NCBI GenBank assembly: GCA_002011165.2
Contig: MTMI02000003.1
Location: 277,117 to 341,116, forward strand
Direction: 5' to 3'
Length of the DNA stretch: 64,000 bases
Source: Candidatus Mnemosynella biddleae
Lineage (GTDB): Archaea > Halobacteriota > Archaeoglobi > Mnemosynellales > Mnemosynellaceae
The stretch's first letter is position 1. Every line of letters starts with the position of its first letter. The notes beneath the pieces were generated by a model. That model ran no database searches, was not told the origin of the DNA, and saw only the letters and a list, made by a program, of their open reading frames with translations. The position numbers and the translations under genes were made by a program. Positions 1 to 9,113 of this stretch are shown here, piece by piece.

Positions 1-89
1 TTCACTAGCACTTCATCATCTCTTATTTGTGGAATCTCGAGTTCCTCAAGACTCATACGATTAGGTTCGTGTATAACAAGAGCCTTCAT
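1..89 (-). CDS. N-terminus of a zinc-type medium-chain alcohol dehydrogenase family protein (partial)
   Basis: The reverse strand reads from an ATG at 89 off the left edge of the window, beginning MKALVIHEP and continuing with an LEELEIPQIRDDEVLV-type stretch. This is the standard first beta strand and GroES-like entry of medium-chain dehydrogenases (zinc alcohol, threonine or sorbitol dehydrogenases). Only about 29 codons are visible, so the zinc ligands, cofactor site and substrate cannot be judged. It lies upstream of nothing else on its strand in this window and is separated from the Tm-1-like gene by about 90 AT-rich bases. Confidence 0.6.
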   Translation of the reverse strand, partial: MKALVIHEPNRMSLEELEIPQIRDDEVLV

Positions 90-180
90 TTTTCCTTCCA
101 AAAAACATCCCCCCAAACTATTGCACATCACTTTCCATAAAAAGTTTCTGTAAAAATGCTTTAATATGAGAATATCTTGA

Positions 181-1428
181 TCAGTAACTCCCTATTTTTT
201 CTGTAATCTCATTGAAACATTTTATTACTGCTTCTGCAGTCTTATCTCCATTTATATTATCATCCACTTCAAGCAATATGACTCTGGAGCTTATTTTTTC
301 TTTAAGAGTTTTCAAGAAGAGTTTATCGTCCTCTGGCTGATAGAGGGGACCTCCAGAGGTGTCGAGAACGGAGAAGCCCCTATGTGGTAAAACCAGTGCC
401 ACATTCCCGATACTCCTATTTAATTTTGAGGCCAGTATCTCAGCCATTTCAAGAAGCTCTTCCCTAGATAATCTCACATTGGTATTGTAGGGATTGTGAT
501 AGTGTGTTTTTCTCCCTCTGTAAACCGAAGGTATTGACTCTGGGGGTCCGAAAACCAGATAGTTGATGCTCCCAGGAACAACAACCAAAGGTAAACCCAT
601 CTCAACCGCATTTTCAACTCTTGGTTTCATAGGACTGTAAATATCATCGGCGAAGACTTCTCCAACCAGCTCATGAAGATTCAGATCAAGAACTCCAATA
701 AAAAAGCCAGTCTCTATTAGTTCCTCCATGGCTGAGCCTCCAGCGCCCGAAGCGTGGAAAACAATAGGTTCATACCCCAGCTCTTTCAATTTATTTACAC
801 ACTTTCTGGTTAGGCTTCCTGTGGATCCCAACGTTGAGATTGCCACCCTTTTTTTCTCAGCATCTTCACTCAATTTCATCTCACGAGCTCTTATCATTCC
901 AGCAAGAGCGCTGGCAGCATTAGATAAAATGAGCTTAGAGATCGTATTTGGACCAAATTCCAAATCGGCGACGGAAAACATCATCATTATATCCTTATAC
1001 CCAATAAATGGTCTTATGTTTCCTGAAGCTACCGTGGAAACTATCACTTTCGGAATGCCTATTGGAAGATGTCGCATTGCTATTGAAGCCGCTGCTGTGC
1101 CCTGATTTCCGCCTATTCCTATAACTCCCCCCAACCTATCAAGAGTCTTCAAAAGAAACTTTCCAGCCCCCAGCCCCATAGTTTTGATGGCCTCATCACG
1201 TCTGATTTCACCAGTTCTTACTTTTTTGGCAAAATCAGAGGGATCAATGGATAGGTATCCCAAAAGCTCTTCTCTGGTAACATCAGGCTCCACTGTAGGA
1301 TCACTATAGATACCCAAATCAACCATTATAGCCTCCATACCAAGGGAAAAAAATTTATTTTTTAAAAAAAGGGCTTCATCGCCCTTAGTGTCTAAGGTTG
1401 CCAATATGATTACTATACCTCTCGTCAT
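181..1428 (-). CDS. Tm-1-like ATP-binding domain protein (UPF0261)
   Basis: A 415-residue protein that begins with the family's IVIILATLDTKGDEA motif and carries GVIGIGGNQGTAAAS and a C-terminal VLPHRGFSVLDTSGGPLYQPE segment, as in UPF0261/Tm-1-like proteins. The family has an N-terminal nucleotide-binding domain (seen in the plant resistance protein Tm-1) and a C-terminal TIM-barrel-like domain; its microbial reaction is not firmly established. It follows the creatininase gene by 10 bases on the same strand, so the two are probably cotranscribed. Full length and intact. Family assignment is firm, function is not. Confidence 0.85.
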   Translation of the reverse strand: MTRGIVIILATLDTKGDEALFLKNKFFSLGMEAIMVDLGIYSDPTVEPDVTREELLGYLSIDPSDFAKKVRTGEIRRDEAIKTMGLGAGKFLLKTLDRLGGVIGIGGNQGTAAASIAMRHLPIGIPKVIVSTVASGNIRPFIGYKDIMMMFSVADLEFGPNTISKLILSNAASALAGMIRAREMKLSEDAEKKRVAISTLGSTGSLTRKCVNKLKELGYEPIVFHASGAGGSAMEELIETGFFIGVLDLNLHELVGEVFADDIYSPMKPRVENAVEMGLPLVVVPGSINYLVFGPPESIPSVYRGRKTHYHNPYNTNVRLSREELLEMAEILASKLNRSIGNVALVLPHRGFSVLDTSGGPLYQPEDDKLFLKTLKEKISSRVILLEVDDNINGDKTAEAVIKCFNEITEKIGSY

Positions 1429-1438
1429 AGTTAAAGCT

Positions 1439-2305
1439 TTATACTTTGAATGCTCTCTCTGGAAAGTCTCTCACACGAGCGATTACATCAACCTTTTTGA
1501 GTTCTTCTGCAAATGCTGCTAGGTGATCCGATATTCTCTCCACCATTGCCTTACCGCCCTCAGGAGTTCCTGTGAATGGATCTCCAATAGTAGCATTATC
1601 GCTGTACTCATGATGTTCAAGCGGTATCCATATGTTTTCACTTCCCATGAACTCTATTGTCGGTGTACCATCTGTTTTGATGAATTTCTCTCCCAGCCAC
1701 TTGGGTGCATGGATGCTTCTGGGTTGAGCTCTTTCCATCTTCACAAGCTCAGGCTTGTAGTACATTAAGATAGCAGTTTCCTCTTCTCCAGAATGCCATC
1801 CCGGAGCATCCTCTGGTGGAGATTTGAAAAGATCTTTTATCAGCTTTATGTCACGTTCTGTGGGCACTTTGTACCATACTGGTAAAGCGCCGGTATCATA
1901 CCTTAAAGCCCTAAGTGCATCGTCCATGACTTTAGTGTTGGAGCCATGGTGAGACACAAATATCAGTTTGTTAAAGCCATGATATACCAAGCTTCGGCCT
2001 ATGTCGTACAGAACGTTTCTAAATGTATCCCCACGGAGAGTTATTGAGCCATAACCTCCGTTAACCTCTCCCATGTGATGTGGAGAGTAACCATATGGCA
2101 TCAATGGCGCATGTGGAACATTACCCTTCTCAGAGGCTTTCTCTACCACAGCCATAGTTACATAGCTATCTGTCCCAAGAGGTATATGTGGACCATGCTT
2201 TTCACAACTACCGATCGGTATGAGTACCACGTCTGTCTCTTTCAACCACTCTTGAACCTCAACAAAACTGCACTCCAATAAATTATAAGGTCTATTTGCA
2301 GCCAT
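1439..2305 (-). CDS. Creatininase/creatinine amidohydrolase family protein
   Basis: A 288-residue creatininase-family metal hydrolase. Visible family motifs are the IPIGSCEKHGPHIPLGTDS block (metal-binding Glu, His and Asp) and a later FVSHHGSN and GWHSGEEET segment with additional metal ligands. The family includes creatinine amidohydrolase, MftE-type peptidases and FAPy deformylase, so the substrate is undefined. A Shine-Dalgarno GGAGGGAG lies about 10 bases upstream of the ATG. It heads a two-gene unit with the Tm-1-like gene, suggesting a joint catabolic or amide-hydrolysis role; that link is inference from position only. Confidence 0.8.
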   Translation of the reverse strand: MAANRPYNLLECSFVEVQEWLKETDVVLIPIGSCEKHGPHIPLGTDSYVTMAVVEKASEKGNVPHAPLMPYGYSPHHMGEVNGGYGSITLRGDTFRNVLYDIGRSLVYHGFNKLIFVSHHGSNTKVMDDALRALRYDTGALPVWYKVPTERDIKLIKDLFKSPPEDAPGWHSGEEETAILMYYKPELVKMERAQPRSIHAPKWLGEKFIKTDGTPTIEFMGSENIWIPLEHHEYSDNATIGDPFTGTPEGGKAMVERISDHLAAFAEELKKVDVIARVRDFPERAFKV

Positions 2306-2362
2306 TATACGGCTCCCTCCTAAACTGATTGACGGGTTTAGTAGGAGAATTTGTTAAGAAAG

Positions 2363-2374
2363 TTTATTTATAAA
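2363..2374 (-). promoter_or_regulatory. Candidate TATA box for the creatininase/Tm-1-like operon
   Basis: The reverse strand reads TTTTATAAATAAA about 60 bases upstream of the creatininase ATG, inside a 245-base AT-rich divergent spacer (2306-2550). It is the best archaeal TATA match facing that operon. No transcript start is known. Confidence 0.45.
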
Positions 2375-2550
2375 AAGTTATTGGTGTTAAGAGTAGTAAA
2401 ACATAATTTCTTGGGAAAAATGATTTGTTTATTTTGATTTGATAGTCTTAGATTGAGACCTAAGAGACAAAAAGTTTAAAGTAATGAAATTAAAACTAAT
2501 AAAGATTAAAATTTCAATTTCAGAACTGAGAAGAGAGGGAGGGGGAAAAT

Positions 2551-2964
2551 TTGAGAAAAAAACTTGTGATTAAAGATATTGAACGCTGTGTTGGATGTGG
2601 GCTCTGCATGTATGCCTGCTCAAGAAAAAATGCTAAAAAACCTGAAATAGGAGTTGGTTCTTCTGGAATTCTTCCGATGAGTTTAAGTGGTTTTGAAAGA
2701 GGAGCAGCAATAATAGTTTGTAGAGCGTGTGAAGACCCTCCCTGCGCTCAAGTTTGTCCAACAGGAGCTTTAAAACCTAGAAAAGGTGGAGGAGTGATTT
2801 ATAGAGAGAATTTATGTATTGGATGCGGAAATTGTATTGAATCGTGCACGATTGGTGCAATCTTCGAAAGAGATGATGGTAAAATTGCTGTTTGTGTTCA
2901 TTGCGGATACTGCGTTAAGTTCTGTCCTCATGGGGTCCTAAGTTATGAGGAGGTTGAGTCATGA
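2551..2964 (+). CDS. Four-cluster ferredoxin-type electron carrier subunit
   Basis: A 137-residue iron-sulfur protein with four cysteine groups: CVGCGLCMYAC, CRACEDPPCAQVC, CIGCGNCIESC and CVHCGYCVKFC. This is the arrangement of HycB/DmsB-like polyferredoxin subunits holding up to four [4Fe-4S] clusters. The start is TTG, chosen because the purine-rich GGGAGGGGG lies 6-7 bases upstream and no ATG fits. Its end overlaps the following oxidoreductase by 4 bases (ATGA), so it is almost certainly the electron-transfer partner of that enzyme. Confidence 0.88.
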   Translation: MRKKLVIKDIERCVGCGLCMYACSRKNAKKPEIGVGSSGILPMSLSGFERGAAIIVCRACEDPPCAQVCPTGALKPRKGGGVIYRENLCIGCGNCIESCTIGAIFERDDGKIAVCVHCGYCVKFCPHGVLSYEEVES

Positions 2965-4703
2965 GATCAAAAGTTCTGAAGATCGATCTTTCGAATTACA
3001 GCTATGAGATTGAAGACAGAAGAGATCTTTTCGAAAAATGGATCGGAGGTACTGGAGTTGCTCTTCAGCTTTTAAAAGAGGAAATGGATAAGGATGCAGA
3101 TCCCCTGAGCGAAGATAACGTTATAGTCTTTGCAACAGGTCCTTTCACTCCAGCTTATCCCTTCGCCTCGAAAACAGTTGCAATGTTCAAGAGTCCGCTT
3201 ACTGGAAACCTTGGAGAGAGCCACGCAGGAGGGAGAACTGCAACAAGTATCGCAAATGCGGGATATGGAGCCATAGTGATAAAAGGAAAGAGTGAAAAGC
3301 CTATCTATGTCGTTATCAACGAGGATGAAGTGCATTTCAGAGATGGGAGGGTTATCTGGGGGATCTCGGATTCGCTGATTACTGGAAGAATCATTGCAGA
3401 AAAAGAGGGTGGTAGAGGACTCAGGACGATAATGAGAATTGGAGGAGCTGGAGAGAGGCTCGTGAGATATGCATGCGTTACAACGGAGACATACAGACAC
3501 TTCGGAAGACTGGGGCTCGGTGCGGTTTTCGGAAGCAAACAACTCAAAGCTCTCGTGATTATAGGAAGGAGAAGATACAAGCCGGTGGACTCAAAAGGAT
3601 ACAGAGAAATTTACAAAGAGATCTACGACAAAGCGGTCTCTTCAGATGTTATGAGCAAATATCATCTTTTGGGAACTGCTGAAAACGTTCTTCCTCTAAA
3701 CGAGATAGGTGGTCTTCCGACAATGAATCTCAAAACTTCGAGATTTGAGAATGCTGATGAGATAAGTGGAGAATCTCTAGCTGAATTCAACTTAGGAAGA
3801 AGAATTGCGTGTAACCATTGTCCTACAGCATGTATCCACATAGCAGTTCTTAAAGAGCCCTATGAAGATGAGCCCTATTTCATGAAGACCAAGATGATTT
3901 CATATGACTACGAGCTGATCTACGCTCTTGGCTCGATGATTGGAATAAAGAGTAGAGAAGATCTTCTGAAGATTATCCATAAAGTTGAAACATACGGATT
4001 AGATGCCATGAGCACCGGCGTTTCCTTGGCTTGGGCAACTGAAGCTCTTGAAAGGGGTCTTCTCTCTGAGAGGGATACAATTGTTCCTCTGAAGTTCTCC
4101 TACGCTGAAGGGTATTTGAGGGCGATTGACTTTATAGTAGAGCAACCCAATGACTTCTACAGAGCTCTGGCCCAAGGAGTGAGAGTGGCGTCCTCAATTT
4201 ACGGTGGAGAGGAATTTGCTCTTCAGTTCTGTGGAAATGAGATGCCCGGATATCACACTGGATATGGTGCCCATCTTGGATATCTTACTGGATTGAGGCA
4301 CAGTCATCTTGATTCCGCAGGCTACAGTATAGATCAAAAGGTGAAAGATTACACGCCCGAAACTCTCGTGGATTCCTTAGTCAAGGAGGAGAGCTGGAGA
4401 CAGATTCTCTCAAGTCTAGTTGTGTGTTTCTTCTCGAGAGGAATTTACACACCAGATATTGTTTCAAGAGCTTTCAAGCCATTAGGAGTTGAGATAACTG
4501 AAGAAGAACTGAAAGCTAAGGGAGAAGAGATATACAAAGAAAAGCTTAGGCTCAAAAAAGAACTTGGATTCAAAGAAGAGCACATGAGACTTCCAGAGAG
4601 AGTTTTCGAGACCGAAACGCTGAGGGGTATGTTGAAAAAAGAGTTCTTCGAACAGGCAATAAGTTACTACCTCAACAAGTATTTCCGAGAGAGGACAGAA
4701 TGA
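2961..4703 (+). CDS. Aldehyde:ferredoxin oxidoreductase family tungsten/molybdopterin enzyme
   Basis: A 580-residue protein close to the usual AOR length of about 600. It shows the N-terminal GGTGVALQLL and AGGRTATSIANAGYGAIVIKG motifs of the pterin-binding domain and the cluster-binding NHCPTACIH motif (Cys-x2-Cys-x3-Cys), with a distal Cys in a VVCFFSRGIY segment. Family members oxidise aldehydes or act as benzoyl-CoA reductase-type subunits using a tungstobispterin and one [4Fe-4S] cluster. The overlap with the polyferredoxin gene indicates a two-subunit enzyme. Substrate cannot be predicted. The last 32 bases overlap the convergent THEP1 gene. Confidence 0.88.
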   Translation: MRSKVLKIDLSNYSYEIEDRRDLFEKWIGGTGVALQLLKEEMDKDADPLSEDNVIVFATGPFTPAYPFASKTVAMFKSPLTGNLGESHAGGRTATSIANAGYGAIVIKGKSEKPIYVVINEDEVHFRDGRVIWGISDSLITGRIIAEKEGGRGLRTIMRIGGAGERLVRYACVTTETYRHFGRLGLGAVFGSKQLKALVIIGRRRYKPVDSKGYREIYKEIYDKAVSSDVMSKYHLLGTAENVLPLNEIGGLPTMNLKTSRFENADEISGESLAEFNLGRRIACNHCPTACIHIAVLKEPYEDEPYFMKTKMISYDYELIYALGSMIGIKSREDLLKIIHKVETYGLDAMSTGVSLAWATEALERGLLSERDTIVPLKFSYAEGYLRAIDFIVEQPNDFYRALAQGVRVASSIYGGEEFALQFCGNEMPGYHTGYGAHLGYLTGLRHSHLDSAGYSIDQKVKDYTPETLVDSLVKEESWRQILSSLVVCFFSRGIYTPDIVSRAFKPLGVEITEEELKAKGEEIYKEKLRLKKELGFKEEHMRLPERVFETETLRGMLKKEFFEQAISYYLNKYFRERTE

Positions 4704-5217
4704 GTGATGTAAGCTTATCTACAAGTTCGTCTCTATTTTCGGGAGTTACATAGAATAAGAGGGCGTCCTTTCTTCTCTTAATTTTTCCAATAAAATCAAG
4801 ATTTGATTTTTCATGAATGACTGCTAAAAGAGGTTTTTCTGAGTTCAGAGCATTTTCAACTGCCTTTTTAAACTCTTCGCTATATATCTCCATCGGAGCT
4901 ATCTCGTCAATAACGATGATATCATCCTCTTCGAGAGCTCTTCTGATGGCAATTTGAGTCATTTCATCCACATTTCTCACATTAACTCTGTATTTTCCCA
5001 CTTTAGGTCCTCTTTCATTTACGTGAGCCAGAATTTTTGAGTTTCCACTCTTCAAATCAACCATCATAAATCCAACTCTAACTTTCCCTTCTCTTAGCTC
5101 TGGACAAAAGATTCCTCCAACTTTGAGACCCTTTTCCTTAAGTCGAGAGATGACTTTCGAGACAAGTGTGGTTTTCCCGCATCCCGGCTTCCCTGTGAGG
5201 AGAAAATTATTTGGCAT
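4672..5217 (-). CDS. THEP1-type nucleoside-triphosphatase
   Basis: The Walker A motif GKPGCGKTT sits at residues 8-16, followed by IIVIDEIAPMEIYS as Walker B, matching the archaeal/bacterial THEP1 (UPF0273) NTPase family of about 180 residues. These enzymes hydrolyse several NTPs; the cellular role is unclear. The ORF track begins two codons earlier (MLM), but MPNNF places the P-loop at the usual distance, so 5217 is preferred. The gene is convergent with and overlaps the oxidoreductase. Confidence 0.82.
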   Translation of the reverse strand: MPNNFLLTGKPGCGKTTLVSKVISRLKEKGLKVGGIFCPELREGKVRVGFMMVDLKSGNSKILAHVNERGPKVGKYRVNVRNVDEMTQIAIRRALEEDDIIVIDEIAPMEIYSEEFKKAVENALNSEKPLLAVIHEKSNLDFIGKIKRRKDALLFYVTPENRDELVDKLTSLILSSLGNTC

Positions 5218-5233
5218 GAGCATGAAAAGTGAA

Positions 5234-5306
5234 TAGCCCGGGGCGGATTCGAACCGCCGTCGCGGGATCCAGAGTCCCGCATGATTGACCGCTACACCAC
5301 CGGGCT
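5234..5306 (-). tRNA. tRNA-Gln (CTG)
   Basis: The reverse strand folds as a cloverleaf with AGCCCGG/CCGGGCT acceptor stem, anticodon stem CGGGA/TCCCG around loop CTCTGGA (anticodon CTG) and the T-arm GGCGGTTCGAATCCGCC. The discriminator is A and CCA is not encoded, as usual for many archaea. There is no intron. Confidence 0.93.
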
Positions 5307-5369
5307 TCAGATGAGATACTTGACTTCACTTTTTAAAAACTTTCTCCAAAATATTTATCATGTTTAAAA

Positions 5370-5645
5370 ATGAGTATTTCAAAGTCCATGAAACTCGAAG
5401 AGCTTAGGATAGAATTTGCAAAGCCAATATGTATATGCAAAGCATGCCCCTCCTACCCAAAGGAGGGTGCCGCATTCTGCAGAGCTGGAAAAAGCGAGAA
5501 GGAAATTCAGAAAGAATACTGCATATGTTATAGATGCTGGGTCTATAGAAGTGATGGACTTAAAGGAGAGTTCTTCTGTGCTGAAGGAAAGGCAAGAGAG
5601 GACTTTTGGGAAGAAATTAAGAAAAAAGAAAAAGATATCAAATAA
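5370..5645 (+). CDS. DUF2769-like cysteine-rich small protein
   Basis: A 91-residue protein with two CxC-type cysteine groups ([11 protein letters not shown] and [11 protein letters not shown]) each followed by a later FC, giving eight cysteines. This matches archaeal DUF2769 proteins, a family of unknown function that probably binds metal or an Fe-S cluster. An ATATTTATCATG stretch immediately upstream fits a TATA-proximal start with a short leader. Its last 8 bases overlap the convergent asd gene. Confidence 0.7.
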   Translation: MSISKSMKLEELRIEFAKPICICKACPSYPKEGAAFCRAGKSEKEIQKEYCICYRCWVYRSDGLKGEFFCAEGKAREDFWEEIKKKEKDIK

Positions 5646-6657
5646 TTCCTTTCTTCACCATAAGCTCAGCGTTAAGAACTGAAGCACCTGCAGCCCCTCT
5701 GATCGTGTTATGTGAAAGACATATGTAGCGAATTCCCTCCCTGACTCTCCCTACAGTGACGCTCATTCCATTTTCTGCATTTCTGTCCAATCTTGTCTGA
5801 GGTCTGTCAACTTCTTCTCTCACAATAATTGGATGTTTTGGCGCAGAAGGTGTATCAATGCTCCTGAAATCTTTGAAAACCTTTTTCACCTCTTCTGGAG
5901 TTGGATTCTCATGCATTCTTGCAAAAACTGCTTCAAGATGTCCATCAATTACGGGCACTCTATTGCACGAAGCTAGAATGTCTATTTCGGCAAATTTTAC
6001 CTTCTCCCCATCGAATTCTCCAAGAAGTTTCTTGCTTTCTGTTTCAATCTTCTCCTCTTCTTTCGCAATATATGGGATTATATTATCGAGGATTGCCATT
6101 GACGGAACTCCCTCGTAACCAGCTCCAGAGACGGCCTGCATGGTTACAACTCTGACCTCATGTAATCCGAATTGCATAAGTGGTTTAAGAGTTATCACGA
6201 GGCCTATTGTGGAGCAATTCGGATTTGTGACTATGAAGCCGTCCCACTTTCTTTTCTTCCTCTGTATATCAATGAGACCAAGGTGATCTGCGTTAACCTC
6301 AGGGATGACGAGAGGAATATCATCCTCCATCCTATATGCTGAAGCATTGCTTGCAACCACAAAACCGCTTTCAGCAAATAACGGTTCCACTTTCTTGGCT
6401 TCATCACTCGGAAGAGCCGAGAAAACTATATCGCAGTCCATCTTCTTTGGATCCGGAGCTACGAGTTCTAAATCCGTAACTTCCTCGGGAATGGGTGTTT
6501 CAAGTCTCCAGACTGCACCTTCACTGTATTTTTTACCCACGTTTCTTTCTGAAGCCGAGATTGCTGTAATCTCGAACCAAGGGTGAGAGGAAAGTAGTTG
6601 TATAAAGCGCTGACCCACAGCTCCAGTAGACCCGAGAATTCCAACTCTATATCTCAT
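5638..6657 (-). CDS. asd: Aspartate-semialdehyde dehydrogenase
   Basis: A 339-residue enzyme with the N-terminal NADP-binding [13 protein letters not shown], the active-site cysteine in [10 protein letters not shown] and the EVNADHL and RVPVIDGH segments of the archaeal/yeast-type ASADH branch. It reduces 4-phospho-aspartate to aspartate semialdehyde in the pathway to threonine, methionine and lysine. It starts 4 bases after a small ferredoxin gene, so both are probably one transcript; the biochemical reason for that pairing is not obvious. Confidence 0.93.
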   Translation of the reverse strand: MRYRVGILGSTGAVGQRFIQLLSSHPWFEITAISASERNVGKKYSEGAVWRLETPIPEEVTDLELVAPDPKKMDCDIVFSALPSDEAKKVEPLFAESGFVVASNASAYRMEDDIPLVIPEVNADHLGLIDIQRKKRKWDGFIVTNPNCSTIGLVITLKPLMQFGLHEVRVVTMQAVSGAGYEGVPSMAILDNIIPYIAKEEEKIETESKKLLGEFDGEKVKFAEIDILASCNRVPVIDGHLEAVFARMHENPTPEEVKKVFKDFRSIDTPSAPKHPIIVREEVDRPQTRLDRNAENGMSVTVGRVREGIRYICLSHNTIRGAAGASVLNAELMVKKGII

Positions 6658-6661
6658 GTTC

Positions 6662-6832
6662 TCAGAGAGTTATTGCCCCTTCTGGGCATGCATCAACACA
6701 GCTTCCACACTCAACACAGGCATCTTCATCTATCACTGCCTTCTCATTCTCAATAGTTATTGCTCCAACCGGACATGCTTCCACACATTCTCCACATCCC
6801 TTACATTTTGAAGTATCCACAACAGCTGGCAT
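6662..6832 (-). CDS. 2[4Fe-4S] ferredoxin, 56 residues (missing from the ORF track)
   Basis: Reading the reverse strand from the ATG at 6832 gives a 56-residue protein with [12 protein letters not shown] and [12 protein letters not shown], the two canonical cluster motifs of a clostridial-type 2[4Fe-4S] ferredoxin. A GGAGGTTGG ribosome-binding site precedes the ATG by about 8 bases. It is the first gene of a unit with asd. It is a soluble low-potential electron carrier; which oxidoreductase uses it is unknown. Confidence 0.92.
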   Translation of the reverse strand: MPAVVDTSKCKGCGECVEACPVGAITIENEKAVIDEDACVECGSCVDACPEGAITL

Positions 6833-6984
6833 CTTTATCCAACCTCCTTGAATTTTGTGATGAATTTAGATTTTCTCACCATATTTTTAGTTTTTGCTTT
6901 ACTTCCTCTATTCCTATTACTCAAATTCTTTCAATGAAATGAACTATAAATGCAACTCTGTATCATCGAAAAGAAAAGAAAATG

Positions 6985-7067
6985 TTATATAATGGATGTG
7001 AAAGAAAAAAAGATAGAGTCCTACATCAACCCAGACCCCCAGACAGGAAGGGCCCTCTCGGCCCTTC
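6985..7067 (+). ncRNA. Candidate small transcript with terminal hairpin in the 427-base gap 6833-7259
   Basis: The long gap between the ferredoxin and the DUF2298 gene has no credible ORF. It contains TTATATAATG at 6985, a TATA-like element facing right, then a C-rich stretch (7030-7046) repeated elsewhere, then a perfect 8-bp hairpin GAAGGGCC-ctctc-GGCCCTTC at 7047-7067 followed by a T/C-rich tract. This could be a short RNA or just the terminator of the left-facing DUF2298 operon read on the other strand. Evidence is structural only. Confidence 0.3.
7030..7046. repeat. 17-base dispersed repeat, copy 1
   Basis: CCCAGACCCCCAGACAG here is identical to 26023-26039. At the second copy it lies directly in front of a UPF0058 gene on the reverse strand; here no gene follows in that direction for about 200 bases. 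Exact 17-base identity in G/C-rich sequence within an AT-rich genome is unlikely by chance. Confidence 0.6.
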
Positions 7068-7259
7068 TAAATTTCTTTCTTTTTCTTTTGCCTTCTTTTC
7101 TCCTCTGAGAGATTTATATTGATATTTGTTACTTGTTTCCACTTATTTTCAAATTTGATGTATCCAAACTTCATTAAAATTACATATTTTGTTGTTTTTT
7201 TACATGAGACTTCTGTACTCGTCCCTCAGAAGAGATTGTGATCTCTAAATAAAAATGAT

Positions 7260-9113
7260 TTAAACGACCTCGTAAATTTTCACTTCCGAATTCTCGTAAA
7301 TGACGGGTAAATTGAATTGAATGTCTCCGAAGAGAGCCCTCTCTCTATCACTAACGACGAGATACTTTACAGAGTATTTTTTCATTAACTTGAGATCTCC
7401 GTGATACATCCTTATGATGTCCTTTTGTCTTTCCTCAACTGGTTCGAAACCTCTCCACATAATCTCGTGTCCTCTCCAGCCAAGAACAGATGGATATCCC
7501 GTAAGCGTTGAAAACTGAGAGGAATAAGTATAAGAATCCCCATAGAGCTCGAGAATGACTCCTCTTTCTTTTGAGCTCAAAAATGAGATTGCTTCGATAT
7601 CCCGAGGATGAGATTCCTTCAAGTACTTCAGCCCATCGAGAGTGAGTTCCTCAAAATGATGAGCCTTATCAGCTATTGCTACTGGAAGAAAAACTGAAGA
7701 AAGTACGAGCATGGGGAGTAGGAGTTTCAACTCTTTTCTTCCAATCGAACTAAGAAATTTTCCAGCAGGAACGCTCCAGAGAATCCAATTCTGTAATCCT
7801 AGTTTGAAAACAGTATTCATTCTTTCATATGGCTCTCCAAAAGCATCATTTACATACAAAATTTCCACGAAAATCGAGAGGAATATTCCTAATAGGACTA
7901 AAAGATTCTCGAGACTCATTTTCTCTCTTCTAATCGCAACGAAGAGAGGTATAAGGAGAGCCGGTACTTGATAGTTTGAAAAGAAAAGAAGGAGGAAAAG
8001 AGGGATTAACCACCAGTCTGATTTCCTAAAGTTCTTGTAAAACCTGAGATAGAAAATTGCGATAAACAAGCCGTAAAGAAGAAGGTAATGGTTCAGTTGT
8101 GTTGTTTCGTGAACAATTCCGATGGATCTATCAAAAAAGGATGTTCTGAACGGGAGGAAAAAGATGATAGGAAGAGATAAGAGAGGAATTTTTCGAAATT
8201 CCTTAGATATGAGGAGGACGAAGAAAGTGAGAAGGAAATAAGTTGGAAACTCCCAAGTATTTAGAGAGAGGAAGGAATTTAATAAAAGAAGAACTAAAAG
8301 AAAAGCTTCAAATGACCTCTTTTTGTATATTCTGTAAATGAGCATAATTGTGAGTATTTGAAATGGAATCGAGATCATATGAGGATGAAGATCTGCATGA
8401 ATGAATGAAAACGCTGGAAATTCATTTATCGTGTTTGGGATGACCCTCGAAAAATCCCAGTAATTCCAAGATATTTTAAAAGTTCCCGCAAAAGAGAGAA
8501 GATAGAGTAAAGTTAGAGCTCCAGATTTCCTTCTAGAAAACTCTTTTCCGAATTCGTAAGCCATGGGAATTGTTATCGCAGGAATCGTTGCACTTGCAAG
8601 ATTAAAGGCAATTTCAGGAGGGGTTCCCGTGAGTTTCACTAAAGAAGCAAACATCAGATATCCAAGATAATAGTAATTCATCTCAGAACCACCGAACCAA
8701 ACATCCTCGAGAGGTAAGTTCTTTGAGACCAAAAGACCCTTCAATAAGGCAAACTCCATGAACTTTTCTCCACCTGTAAAGAGTATTTCTGGCGAGAGAG
8801 CTCTTAAAAAAGAGAAGAAGAGGAAAGAAATTGCAAATATTAGTTCGATTTCGAGAAATCTTTTCATTTCGAATTTCATTTCTTTTGAAACTATAAGATT
8901 TAGAAGGGTTATTAAAAAGAGAGAGGGCAGAATTATGGAAATCGAAAATTCTACTCTTCCAAGATACCATAGGAGGAGAGAGAAGAGAATAAGAGAGATT
9001 GGTTTCGAAATAGAATAAAAACCAAGTCTCACAGAGAGCTGAAGAGAGAGAGCTGAAAAAAATTCCAGTGTTAGAAACCATATGAAGAGATGGAGGATCT
9101 CATTTTGAATCAA
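7260..9113 (-). CDS. DUF2298 (YYY) multi-spanning membrane protein
   Basis: A 617-residue protein with about 13-15 hydrophobic segments and the conserved motif FGGSEMNYYYLGYL followed later by HADLHPHM, both typical of the archaeal/Chloroflexi YYY membrane family (DUF2298). The pattern resembles GT-C fold glycosyltransferases, and a C-terminal soluble domain is present from about residue 510. Function in the family is unproven, but it co-occurs with the TIGR03663/Agl23 family, as it does here. It overlaps the upstream AglD-like gene by 14 bases and is the last gene of the operon. Confidence 0.8.
   Translation of the reverse strand: MIQNEILHLFIWFLTLEFFSALSLQLSVRLGFYSISKPISLILFSLLLWYLGRVEFSISIILPSLFLITLLNLIVSKEMKFEMKRFLEIELIFAISFLFFSFLRALSPEILFTGGEKFMEFALLKGLLVSKNLPLEDVWFGGSEMNYYYLGYLMFASLVKLTGTPPEIAFNLASATIPAITIPMAYEFGKEFSRRKSGALTLLYLLSFAGTFKISWNYWDFSRVIPNTINEFPAFSFIHADLHPHMISIPFQILTIMLIYRIYKKRSFEAFLLVLLLLNSFLSLNTWEFPTYFLLTFFVLLISKEFRKIPLLSLPIIFFLPFRTSFFDRSIGIVHETTQLNHYLLLYGLFIAIFYLRFYKNFRKSDWWLIPLFLLLFFSNYQVPALLIPLFVAIRREKMSLENLLVLLGIFLSIFVEILYVNDAFGEPYERMNTVFKLGLQNWILWSVPAGKFLSSIGRKELKLLLPMLVLSSVFLPVAIADKAHHFEELTLDGLKYLKESHPRDIEAISFLSSKERGVILELYGDSYTYSSQFSTLTGYPSVLGWRGHEIMWRGFEPVEERQKDIIRMYHGDLKLMKKYSVKYLVVSDRERALFGDIQFNLPVIYENSEVKIYEVV

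Noticed and set aside
3072-3580. Opposite-strand ORFs inside the AOR gene
   Set aside because: They are shadows of the AOR codons, without ribosome-binding sites or family motifs; the same holds for most other antisense ORFs in the track.
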